DNA of 64,000 nt from Euonymus europaeus (lineage: Eukaryota > Streptophyta > Magnoliopsida > Celastrales > Celastraceae): positions 3,043,001 through 3,107,000 of the forward strand of contig OY756957.1 of NCBI GenBank assembly GCA_963580455.1. The letters run 5' to 3'. Below, piece after piece: positions 25,559 through 36,562 of the stretch. The notes below the pieces were generated by a model. It was not told where the DNA came from, searched no databases, and saw nothing but the letters and a program-made list of their open reading frames with translations. Each line of letters starts with the position of its first letter. Positions within the stretch are counted from its first letter, which is position 1. The translations under genes were made by a program, and so were the position numbers.

Positions 25559-26777
25559 ATGTATGTATCAAGATATTATTTTGAATGAGTGTTTGTGATT
25601 TTAACCCCGATGTAAGATAATTAACCCCGTCAAGTCATAGTATAATCAATATCATTTTATTTATTTTATTTATGTGGAGCCGAAGAGATCTTGTGCACGT
25701 AAGGGACGGCATAATTAATTGATTAACTAATCAAATACGAACAGTTAGTTAATTGAAAATTAATCATGCATGTTAGGTAAAGTGAAGCCTAGCTAGCAGC
25801 TGTTTTAGACCGACAATTAATGAATTGACTTTTATAGTAAAGTCTTAATTCCAGCTGTCTCGCCTAATTCTGTCCAAAGAATACTACTCCTCCTTTCAAA
25901 CCAACTTTCTCTTAGTTCGTTGAAACTTGAAAGTTGGTTACAGTCTCCATAGCCACCACCTTTGTACGTATAAATGCTTATGCGTATACGTTACTCAAAA
26001 TCAAAAGTCAAAACCCTAAACCCTGAACCAAACAACAAAAGTCATTCAGAACCAGAACTGGATTTTGATACACACACAACTCCATTTGCGTGTATATATA
26101 TACCTCTAAATCTCCCAAACAGTACCATGATCTTTTATCTTCCATTATCTCTCTTCTTTCGTTGATAAAATTGGCTGTTTTATCAAAAAAGAAAAAGAAA
26201 GGGACTGCTCGAGAAGATGGATGGATGCAAAGTTGAGGGTTAAAACTTTAATTTCCAGTTATTAATTCATGCAGTTGAGAAACCACAAGATGTTCCTAAT
26301 GTTGAGAAAGAAATATATGTTAAAAAGATAGAGAGAGTTTTTCTTATCTTCTGGCATTTGAAATTAATATTGGGTGATATTGGATGGTTCTCCTTGTTGG
26401 GTAGGTTTAGGTCTGCTTTCTCTTTCCCTCATTGGGTTTGTCTCGGCTTGGCCATCTTGTTCTGTGTCGTTTTTCATCTTAATTAATAATAATAATCATC
26501 ATCATCTACGGCCGATTCTCTATTTCCAGTTAGATTTAACACGTGCATGCATGATATTCTGAACATCATGTCATGAAGAAAATATATTAAATCTAAATTA
26601 TATATTCTTGTGAAAATGTAGTTTGAACTTTGAAGTGTGAACCAACCTTGGGGTCAAATTATATCATGATTTTTGTTCTACAAAGCATATGACTTTCTTA
26701 CAATATATAATTGCACTATACCATTACTCTAAAAAAAGTTCAAAATTTGCATGTGCGTATATATGTATATACATATA
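24856..26777. other. Spacer upstream of the MYB gene
   Basis: The MYB promoter lies at the left edge. The rest has no recognised gene. A perfect palindrome of two 10-base arms (GGAATAAATT and its complement, 2-base spacer) lies at 25317-25338. Confidence 0.5.
25521..25560. repeat. Compound (TA)n(TG)n microsatellite
   Basis: About ten TA units run directly into about nine TG units. Alternating purine-pyrimidine tracts of this kind can form Z-DNA and mutate quickly. Confidence 0.9.
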
Positions 26778-27517
26778 GTGATTTTCTCACATGCCGACAT
26801 AATTTACTTTCATAACTTACAGTCATATATTGTGAGTCGTTAGATTGATCTGGCAGTGATAATCCACTAAATTACCTCTCTCTCATCTCCTTTCACCCAT
26901 CTTGTCTTCTGATAAAAGCTCTAACAAAGACTTGAAGAAATCGACACCTTGATCTTTTGTCAAACAATTGAAGACCATATTGGTTTTGGCCAATTTTTGA
27001 AAGATTGTGATCATATAAAACCCTGATCCGTGCTTCTTCTTTGAAGCTCATCATAGTCATAGCCTTTATACATTTTGGTTTCGACAATTGATCGAACATC
27101 TTGTCTTCTTCGAATTGTAATGGAAAATCATGTAAATTCACCGGTGCTTCAATTCCTAAAACCATCAAAAATCGACAAGAACTTGGATTACAATCTTGAC
27201 AAGAACCTCAATTCCACCAGACCCAATAAAATCAATCATCATTGCAGTACTTCTCCAATCACCAATAAGAGATCGTTTCAGTGGTTCACCTTGAAAGGAG
27301 AATATTCCATTTGTCTGCGATTTGATCTTCGTCGTTTGGTCTTTGTTGACTTTACTTTGTCATTTCTGCTATTCGTATTGCTTTATCACATATGAGCGAG
27401 AGGCAACGAGATGAGAGAGAGGTAATTTAGTGGGTTTTAATCATGACCGTCATCTAACGGCTTAAAATGTACGTTCGTAAGTTGTTCGTTAGTTAGGTCC
27501 GCATGTGAGAAAATCCC
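26778..27517. mobile_element. Non-autonomous DNA transposon with about 110-bp terminal inverted repeats
   Basis: The left end (26778-26890) and the reverse complement of the right end (27517-27408) align over their whole length. Both share GATTTTCTCACATG at the outer edge and CCACTAAATTACCTCTCTCT at the inner edge, with diverged sequence between. The interior of about 520 bp carries no transposase. Long inverted repeats suggest a Mutator-like (MULE) derivative, but the flanks are TA-rich and I could not prove a 9-bp target duplication; a TA duplication is equally possible. Confidence 0.75.
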
Positions 27518-29169
27518 TATATATTTATATGTATAAATATACAATTGAGTCACCTGTGGCTTTTGGTTTCTATGATGTTGTAATTTTTTCACCCCATACA
27601 ACAAGAATATTATCTGCTTTAAATCGTTCGGTTCACTGGATACAGTGGACCTATATATGAGTTCACTGGATACAGTGGACCTATATATGAGTTATTCGAT
27701 TCACATTTATACATCATACCCATACAACTTTGTTTTTCCTAAAGCTGGCAAAGTGGACTAGATCAAACTCACCGAACCTTGAAAAAAGTACTATTATTAC
27801 TATTGAGGGGAAAATAGCACTTATAAAATACTCTTATGTCTCGCATCTTTACGATGTGGACTTTACATATGATATAATGTGCCATCTGTCCACTCATAGA
27901 TTGACACCGAGATCTAGACATCTCTTTCAATTTATTTTATTATTATATTAAATTAATCAAAAAAAAATTGTCCATATAAAAATCACAAATAAATGAATAA
28001 TGGACTCACAATCGACATGTTTGCTTGCATGATATGACGTCTCTTCCCAATATGTCGGAGGGGGTGGTGTTATGTCTCTATTATATATTTCTTCTCTCGA
28101 GTAACGTACAACAAAAGCATGCATGCATGTTAAATAAGGTGAAAGCTTGAAAGGAACCCTGGTTATTAATATATACTCGCCCTCGATCCCCTAATTAATT
28201 TGTACTCCAATGCTTAAAAACGACAAACGAAAATACAAGAGCTAGCCATGGATCCCAACGACCATTCAAGCAAAGCATGCATCAAGAGAAATTGAGAACG
28301 TACCGGTAATCACTATATATAATTCCAGCTCATGTGTATTATTATGTAGGTAAACCCAGGAACCGATATAATTAAGTTCATTCTAATCCAAACTGACATT
28401 TAGAGTTAAATTTTCGTGGACAAAAATGGTACAGGCCCATTATATTAGGCATGACTAAAAGCCCAGTCAACTATCATGAGTAACTGGCCCACAAGACCTT
28501 GTTTGTTTACAGAAACGTGACCCAACACAACTACACAAGTGCCCTCGGCCCACTATGAGGCCAAGCCCATGACCTATCTCAGGTATGCCAATAAAAAATT
28601 GTACTTTACAACTTGCATCACATCACGAGATGCCGGTGCTCATTGCCGTACCTTCCACCGTGGTCTCATCCACCTCAAGTCTCTTTGGCTTCCCCGCTCA
28701 TTTACTTGACCGTCGGAGCTTCTTTGGCCAGTGGCCAGCGGCCAGCACCCCCGTACGAAAGGTCTTCGACTGCTGATGTGTCTTGACTTTTCAACGATTG
28801 TAACTCGAGCACCTAGCCACCTACACAAATCCCATTTGAAAAAAGAACCTTAATCATCCATCTCAAGTGCATGTTTTAAATGCAGCTTCGTTTGCGTTTA
28901 GTCATCTGCCAAGGCAAGTTATTCCAGACTCTAGACTAGCAAAGAACAACTCCTTAATGAATCTATTGGCTATTACCGAAAATGAAAAGCATCTGTAAGT
29001 GAGTATTTTTTTACCGACAAGTAATTCAGAACATTCCCATAAGAAAGTTTCTGTAATACACAGCAAAGAATGTTCATATATATTTCCCAACAAAGCCTCT
29101 GTCAAATTGTATGGAATCGAGTGCATAAATTTTGTTTCACTACGTAACTTGACAAATCCCCCCCAACAG
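27518..29169. other. Spacer with a 30-bp tandem duplication
   Basis: No gene recognised. It contains the perfect tandem duplication at 27631-27690, listed separately. Some short open frames around 28600-28800 have no recognisable similarity. Confidence 0.5.
27631..27690. repeat. Perfect 30-bp tandem duplication, each unit with an inverted repeat
   Basis: Bases 27631-27660 and 27661-27690 are identical. Each unit contains CACTG-GATA-CAGTG, which can form a small hairpin, followed by ACCTATATATGA. A single further G-T-T begins a third unit that then diverges. Confidence 0.95.
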
Positions 29170-30060
29170 CCTGGAGTTCCTCACCCTTCAACCTCTTCGT
29201 AACGCTCGAGTTTAGCAGCGTGGTGGTACGCGACCTCCATCATATTTACACAAGAACTCTATATCTAACGCGACTACTATATGTTCTTCAACAAAATCCT
29301 ATTCCTGCTGCCACATAACCTATCATCTAAAAGTCCGTCTTTCCTCGCTTCCTCCACCAGCGTGTTTCTTACACATCCTTAGTCCCCCGCCTTCACTTTC
29401 AAATGCTAGAGGCCCTCTGCATCACTGTACCTGGATCGGGGAATTCTGTGGCAGATTTACGTCGCTGAAGAAAAAACGGTGGATCCAGAAAGCCTAAACT
29501 CTAGACATTAGTTTGACAAGTTTTACAAAGGCATGCTCATGATGCAGCCATAACTATAACAATCAACTTCCCAGATTGAAGCAAAGAATGTATTGAATAA
29601 TAACTCGTCTGCTCTGGTAGGATAACACATCAGCTATAAAAATGAGTGTCACGAACCTGCTTATGACCTTTTAAAGGAAGAATACCCATCACCCTATAAG
29701 AACCAGGCACTAATTTCGCTGATAAATTTTCTGGTGCACCATTGCACCTGAGAGTGGTGTTGCAGATGTTATGGGTCTTATCACTAGCATAGTGTTCATG
29801 AAATTGGGATTCAAGTCGGGACAACCTTTAACTCTATTATATCTAAAAAACGCATTCTAGTTTTAACTCAGAAATAATACAAATTTCACTTGATAAGCCC
29901 ACCTGTTATTGTGTGAAGATATCCACACAGCTTATAATTGCTCAACAACTACAGAGACGGATGGGCTATTTTTTTTTTCTCGTGCAAAAATCTAAGGATA
30001 GTTAATTACCTACAGGCCACAACACCTGCCTAGTAAGAATATCGTGTTTTTCCCACAGTA
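29170..30060 (-). other. Coding-like minus-strand patch, possible gene remnant
   Basis: Several short stretches read on the minus strand have protein-like composition and lie next to plausible splice sites. They are PGSYRVMGILPLKGHKQ before a CAG/GT near 29660, FLDPPFFLQRRKSATEFPDP before a CAG/GT near 29430, and EVAYHHAAKLERYEEVEG followed by a stop near 29170. I could not join them in one consistent phase and recognise no family. It may be a decayed gene, exons of an unrecognised gene, or chance. Confidence 0.25.
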
Positions 30061-30722
30061 ATTGTAACCACAAGCTTCATCCCAAAAACTATCCAACTGC
30101 CAACAAAAGCCGCCCAATTATCTCTATCAAGTATCATTCATTTCATGATCCCATTCAACGACTCCTCTCCACAAACAAAAAACATTATCAAAAACTTCAT
30201 GAAAAGAAAACGAAAATCCTATGTCTCTAAGCCCTTCCAAGCAGATGTATGCCGCTTCTAAATTGAAACTCAGTATATGACTTTTGGCAGGAAATCACAA
30301 TCATCTAACAAAATCATCTTGTGGTCAAACATTCATAGTGCCAAACGTCCTCTAAACTTATTTATCAGGTAAATGATTACCCTCCCGAAACAAAAATACA
30401 TTGAGCAAAAGCACCACAGCATGCCATACAGATAATCGAAAACATAATAGAATTGAGGGAAATTAAACGATAATATAAGAAAATGAGCTGCCTGAAAACC
30501 AAATCAAGACCAACAAGCAAAAAGGCAAAATCAGCACCAAAAAACGTTCAAATGCAGCTTTTATTCAATTCGTAAATTGTGTCTTTCATACCTCAGTACA
30601 CAACTGCTTCATCATTCAAAGTTACACAAAGCTCGATGCTTGATGATGAATAAGCTTACAACAATAATTCAAATAGTAATAGTAGAAAACACTCACCATA
30701 GCTCAAGAGAGCTTGATCACAG

Positions 30723-31520
30723 TCAAAGACTGGCAGGCTGTGAGGACGGAACCACGTAATCAACCACAATCACGCCCTCCAAATAATCCCTAACCTTTTC
30801 TTTGTGCAAATTCACCAACTCCTCCTTGGAATCGATGCCCTCCAATTCGCTCAATCCAGGGAAAACGGCGAGCGAAGCAATGGAAAACCCCTTCGCTCTC
30901 GCCGGCGAGTAGTTCTCACCACAAGTTATCTGATCAATACCGCCAAAACTCTCCTTAATCCCCTTAATAACCCCCAGCACCTCGTTCTTCCCTTCCTCCG
31001 CGACATTCTCCTTCAATTTCAAGAAAGTCACGCGCATGGCAGACCCCGCCGGAGGGACCACATGGCCCTGGAAATCCAGCACCGCCCAATCGACAGCCAT
31101 GATGTCATCGCATATCGGGAACACATTCTCCTTAACGACACCAAGATGGCTTGGATGAGCAGAATAGGCTGAGAGGTCATCTTTGGAGGAGTAGCGACTG
31201 TGAAGCATGTGAGTGAAGTTGGAGAGCGGGGATCGGGTACGGAAGAGAGGACCGGCGGTGAGATGGAGTACCTGATCGAGCGAAATCAGGCCGTTGAGGC
31301 CTGTGATCATTGCGTTGACCTTGGAAGGCTCTGTGTTGTCCTTGACTTTGAAGAGCACCACGTGTTCGATCACAGTCGAAGGAGAAGTAGCGGTCGACAT
31401 CCTGAGAGATTTAGATACGGAAGGAGAAGAGGAGTGACAGTAGGGTTTGAAGAGAAAAGGCAGCGAAGATGATCGTGCGAAGGAGACGAGTGGAGATGCT
31501 CCGAATCTCAGACGCTGCAT
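30723..31520 (-). CDS. Stress-response A/B barrel (Dabb) domain protein, UP3-like
   Basis: Intronless, 265 codons. Two Dabb (ferredoxin-like) domains in tandem are visible: about residues 50-145 (IEHVVLFKVKDN onward, ending DDIMAVDWAV) and about 160-258 (MRVTFLKLKENV onward, ending GVIVVDYVV). This matches the two-domain Arabidopsis UP3 protein. The role is poorly known; the family is linked to stress responses and UP3 to peroxisomes. The first 40 residues are rich in Ser, Arg and Phe with few acidic residues, like an organelle targeting peptide. The C-terminus PASL ends in a tripeptide close to non-canonical peroxisomal signals. An internal Met at about residue 42, just before the first domain, is an alternative start that would drop the N-terminal extension. 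Confidence 0.9.
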   Translation of the reverse strand: MQRLRFGASPLVSFARSSSLPFLFKPYCHSSSPSVSKSLRMSTATSPSTVIEHVVLFKVKDNTEPSKVNAMITGLNGLISLDQVLHLTAGPLFRTRSPLSNFTHMLHSRYSSKDDLSAYSAHPSHLGVVKENVFPICDDIMAVDWAVLDFQGHVVPPAGSAMRVTFLKLKENVAEEGKNEVLGVIKGIKESFGGIDQITCGENYSPARAKGFSIASLAVFPGLSELEGIDSKEELVNLHKEKVRDYLEGVIVVDYVVPSSQPASL

Positions 31521-34500
31521 CGTCGGTTAAAATAGAATGTGCGGCTTTGACAGTGATCGGGGCTTCTGTGATGTTATTGAATATCGGGCTTTCGATTCTT
31601 GGGCTTAGTAATGGGCAGGTTCTTAATTGAACTTTAAAGCCTGTGCCCACTGGACTTTGGACTAAGAAGCATGGGCCATAATTAAAAGTAGCCCAACAAC
31701 ATGTGAGTTTCATAATAGGAATGACAGTCAATTACCCTTCCAATTATGAAATATTAAAGTAGTTTTCATTTCAGGTATCATATATTAAAATTGTTTAAAA
31801 AATATTTAAATTTTCAAAATTAAAACCATTTCATGATCGTTTATCGTCAGATACTCGTTTATCATTTAATTTTTATTTTAAAAAAAATTCTCACTTGTAT
31901 ATTTTTTAAGAAACATCTATAAAGCAAATAAATATTTGGACTAGTGATTAAGTTTTCAATTATTTTATACAAGTTAGGATTCATATCTTTTCACTAATAC
32001 ACTCAATAATATTTTTAAAACATACTTATAATTAAGGATAAGGTCAGGTTCGAAGTAATTTCGGTTAGGATACTTTAATAATTTATTAATAAGGTCGGAT
32101 ACATTAATCTGACATCAAAAATCGACTCAAAATCATGATGAATTTGAAATTGAAAATCATTTTCAAACCCTATAAAATCGACTTTAAAATTTTAAATGTG
32201 TCGAATATTCTATAAATAGTGCGCGAGTCAGCTTGTTTTTGCCATCCCTACTCCAGAATATCACTATCACATTCACAGTTGTCATTGAACAAGCACCATG
32301 TGTTACAGATATCAGTACATCACAAATATCACCCAAGTTTGTGGAGAAAATTAAAAGAAAAATAAAAGTTTGTGGAGAAGAAACAGACAGAAATATTAGA
32401 GTACGCTCCTACTTCCTCGTCCATATCATCTTTGGACTACAGCTAATTAAACTAAAAAGATTTAAAAATATATATTTGAAACGTGAAAAATGTTGGTAGA
32501 ATAAAAGATAGATCAGTTATCCCTGTACCCTACATGGAGATCACCTCCCATCTCAACGGTTAGAAATAAGCCTTCGCTGTCCTTGGAGATTGATTGTGGT
32601 TTCGATGTAATATTTAATATTTGTTTGGTTCTTGCTGTATTTATATTTTTCTACTGCGGCATATAAGAATTTGTATTGTGATTATTATGTCCCGTCATCC
32701 ACGAGCAATCATTTATTTATTGGGACAACAAATATTGGTAAGAGATGTATTTTATTAATATATATATATATATAACTTAATTTTTTGATAATAGAGGGAG
32801 AATTCAATATTAGTTTAAGAAAATATTTAATTCTCTTTTAATATAAAGTTTATACCCTTATTTATAATGTGTATTGTAATTGAGTTAATTATTGAACTTT
32901 TCTAGTTAAAAGTAAATAATAATAAAATAAAATAAAAATAACTTTTATTAATTGAAATGAATATATATTTTAAAACATTTCAAAGAAAAAAAGGACGACG
33001 ATTAAAATGAGATTGAGACAGTATTTAATTAGTTGTGGTATGACACATTGGCATCTGACGTAATTGGCAATGAACAAGCATTTGACTTCTTGATTGGCTA
33101 GACGGGTCCCACGTTTATGATCCAGGCAGCGCCAGCGCGGGCCTGGGTTTAGGCTCCATACCAAATCTGCAGATCTCCCGAACCTGAACTGACACGCGTC
33201 GATGAATCATTGGCTATAAACAGCTGTTAGGTAGATTTCGTTGGTGGTGCCGTGGTGGAACGTGGAGAAAATACGAATGAATAATTTGCCACAGGGAAAG
33301 AAAAAGAAAAGAGAGGAAATGTGCGGGAACTTCCCATTCTCTGCCAAAACGAAGATCCGCGACCGCGACCGAGGGTAGGCAAAAGTAGAACTGCAAAATC
33401 ATTACCTCAAGTTTGGTTTTGGGCGAGAGTGAGTTTGAAGCGAGTATAAATTTAAGATGAGCTGAAAAATAAAGAAGGTTGAGTAAGTTTGAAAATATAA
33501 TTTTATATGTTTGAATGTAATAATTGGTATGAGTTTTTATTTGAATGAATTATAATATAGATAAAAAGTTTTTTATAATAAATTAATAATTTTATATGAA
33601 ATTTAATAAATGCCAGATTTGTCATTTTAAAAAAAAATTATTCTTTCCATCTGGAGAATATGACACATGAGATCAAGCTCATGACTCATGTTTCATATAA
33701 ACCACATAAAAGAATGAGTTTTGAGATATCTCATTATTTTGCCTCATTTGTAATACTCTACAACCAAATATGAGGTTAATCCGATTCCCTAAATTACAGT
33801 TCTATCCCTACCTTGCAGGTCATTTTTTATTTAATAAAAATGTATTATCATTTGGTTTTTGTCAAATAAATTGGTAAATGATTTTTTATACTTTTATTAA
33901 ATATATTATTTCATGCATTTAAAAAATGTTTTAATTATGTATAAATATAATATAGTACATGGGGTGGGTGTTGGGTAATTGTACTATGAAATGGTGATCA
34001 TTTTGAGTCCTGTAAGCCAATCATTGGTGCATCGCAGAGTTTCGACTTGTGGCTTCAATTCACTCTTTAGGCGCTTATTATCTTTTGGGCGCTTGAAGTT
34101 AATTATTAGTATGAGTCAATTCACATTAATTTTTGTTTGATTATAAGACTTCATCACCTAACCATATAAATATTCTCTATTATTTGTAGTGTGTCTTCTT
34201 GTTCTTTTATATTTATCTCCGACTTGCCTATTAGATAGAGTTGTTTTAACCGACAACGACACCCAACATTCTTACCATTTTGATATGATATAAGCTTAAA
34301 CTCATATCATCGGATCTAAACATCTATAAATTTTTACCGACGATGGAATAAATAACATCATAACTCAGAGCACGACCAAAAATATACTCGTCTTAGTAAA
34401 AATTGAAATCTTGACCTCTCGAGCCTATATGAATTACCCCAAAGAAATCACAATCAAATGTTAGATATCTTATGCAACAATTTGTTTGGAACAATAATGA

Positions 34501-35244
34501 ACAATATCTACTAGTACACATGACACCTACACATAACTCCTTAATTACTGTGAAAGCAATTGGGAAAGATTGTATTGGATGATTCACACGCCTAATGAAC
34601 TCTCTTATCTTTCACAAATAAGTGTTTTAAAAAAAACAAAGGCTTTGCATCGTACGCTTGCCTCCATTCAATTTACTGACCCAATTAGGGAGATTCACTA
34701 AATGTCTGAAAAATCAACAAAATTAACCAAGAATAATACTATTTGTGTGCAAAATTAGGGTGCCATTAATAGAAAAATATATTCCATAGCATGACAACTA
34801 AACACAGGAGGAAAGTTATATTGTAAAGCAACGTACGTTAAAGCTGTCTCTTATTTAGGTAACCGTTAGATCATCGATCTCATGCCACGTGTTCACAGAA
34901 TATACAACCGAACAAATCGTGATCTAAATCAGATAAAAAGCACAGCAGCAGGCAGGTTCAGCCGCATCGAATCACAACAAAAACAAATACGAAGAAAACA
35001 ATATATATATATATATATATATTGTGAGAGAAGAAAACAAAGCTTTGGACTCACAGAGGGGTCCGAGCGTGACTGTCAAATCTACATATTCTCTCTTTCT
35101 TCATCTCTATCTCTCCCGTTTCTCTCTAAAATTATCGTAATTCTGCACAGAGCTTCCTCCGGAGATTCGATTCGCAATCGCCGATATTATCCAGTGTTTT
35201 CTCGGCCCTTGCTCTTAAATCTTTGTCCTCTCTCGCAGGATATA
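31521..35244. other. AT-rich spacer upstream of the ELF4-like gene
   Basis: No gene recognised in about 3.7 kb. It contains a (TA)n tract at about 32757-32774. A more GC-rich patch at 33040-33380 with short open frames of no known family also lies here. A (TA)11 tract at about 35001-35022 lies close to the likely transcript start of the ELF4-like gene. Confidence 0.5.
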
Positions 35245-36174
35245 ATGTTTCAGATTTTGAAGGTAAGATGGATGTGCTTGTACATATAATATAGACAATA
35301 CGGTGAAATTATTAATTATTTAATATCTGTTTTGGTTTTAATTCGGAGTTTAATAAGTTAATTTTCTTCAACTCAAGCTGTTGATCCTTTTTTTTACAGG
35401 AATTTCAACTGTTCTTGTATCATTTTTTATATATATAATTTAAATTCGTCAAAAAAAATATAATTGGGTTTTTTCAATTTTTTCCAGTGAGAATTTATGC
35501 TTCTGCCACTGCAGAGTTTCCACTCTTTTCAACGTTTGAATTCCCTTTTTGGTGATTGTTTTCGGATATTCTTGAATTTCAAGGAAAACTCATTTTCTTT
35601 TTATTGTTTTGATTTTGGCTTTACTTTAGTGGATTCAAAATTATGATTGGCATTTTGGGTTTCATATGAGAATGTGTGTTTTTATTTTGTTTGAAAAAAG
35701 GTTAATAATGCTGTCTCTGCAGTAGCAGGACGACCTTTGCTGCCTCATCTTCTCTGCATCATTGACTGGTTTTTTGGGGTCTTAGATTCTTCCTTGAAAC
35801 TGAGTTTTAGGTGGGTATTTTCCTGAGTAAGTAAAAAAGGTCCCCTTTAATGGAAAATGGGATCTGCTTTTTCACATCTCGTCATAAAAAAAATATGATA
35901 AAAAAATAATAATGATGTTTGTCATCATATTTCAGATCCCTCTGTAAACAAAAGCTTAGAACTCACGAAGTCATGATTTCTACTCAGAACTTGTCTCACT
36001 TGGCACAAAATGTCGCAAAGAATTTCAAAATTTTGTCTGGGGTCTTGGATTGTATAAGCATGCGCAGATAGAAAGATATGATTATGGGTCTGTCCATATA
36101 AAAATTAAACTGCCAGTGTCTCATCTTTTTGTTTTGTTTTTCTTTCTTGATTCTTGATGCAGGGCGGGTTCTGA
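35245..36174 (+). promoter_or_regulatory. Spliced upstream ORF in the 5' leader of the ELF4-like gene
   Basis: If the leader intron 35263-36162 is removed (AAG/GTAAGA donor, TGATGCAG acceptor), ATG at 35245 reads MFQILKGGF and stops at TGA in the second exon, about 43 bases before the main ATG. It is the only ATG seen between 35245 and the main start in the spliced leader. The intron is inferred from the sequence. Confidence 0.5.
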
Positions 36175-36217
36175 CTTCTGATCCGATAGACTTTTCTGAC
36201 TCAAAGAAGAAAAGTAT

Positions 36218-36562
36218 ATGGAGGGTGACTCATTCTCAGGGCTTGCCAATGGTACCCAGATTGATGGCAAGGTCCTTCAGACATTCCAAAATAATTTTGT
36301 TCAAGTCCAAAACATTTTGGATCAGAATAGGCTGCTCATCAATGAAATAAACCAGAACCATGAATCCAAGATCCCTGACAACCTCAGCAGAAATGTGGGT
36401 CTGATCAGGGAGCTCAACAGTAACATCAGGAGAGTGGTTGACCTGTATTCTGACCTATCCAGCTCCTTCACCAAGTCCATGGATGGTTCTTCTGAGGGTG
36501 ATTCTAGTGGTGCTTTGAGATCTGATGGGAAAGGAGGCCAGAAGAGAAATAGGCCTGCATAG
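36218..36562 (+). CDS. ELF4-like (EARLY FLOWERING 4 family) protein
   Basis: Single coding exon of 114 codons. The whole protein is the plant-specific ELF4 domain (DUF1313). The conserved core, about residues 20-80, includes VQNILDQNRLLINEINQNHE, then SKIPDNLSRNVGLIRELN and NIRRVVDLYSDLS. A Ser/Gly/Lys-rich tail follows, ending KRNRPA. Family knowledge: ELF4 joins ELF3 and LUX in the evening complex of the circadian clock in the nucleus. This protein is closer to the ELF4-like (L2-L4) members, whose roles are less clear. The first coding ATG follows a probable 0.9-kb intron in the 5' leader, and an upstream ORF lies in that leader. I see no clear evening element nearby. Confidence 0.92.
   Translation: MEGDSFSGLANGTQIDGKVLQTFQNNFVQVQNILDQNRLLINEINQNHESKIPDNLSRNVGLIRELNSNIRRVVDLYSDLSSSFTKSMDGSSEGDSSGALRSDGKGGQKRNRPA

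Noticed and set aside
33040..33400. GC-richer patch that could be an exon
   Set aside because: Open frames are short on both strands and show no family resemblance or clear splice context.
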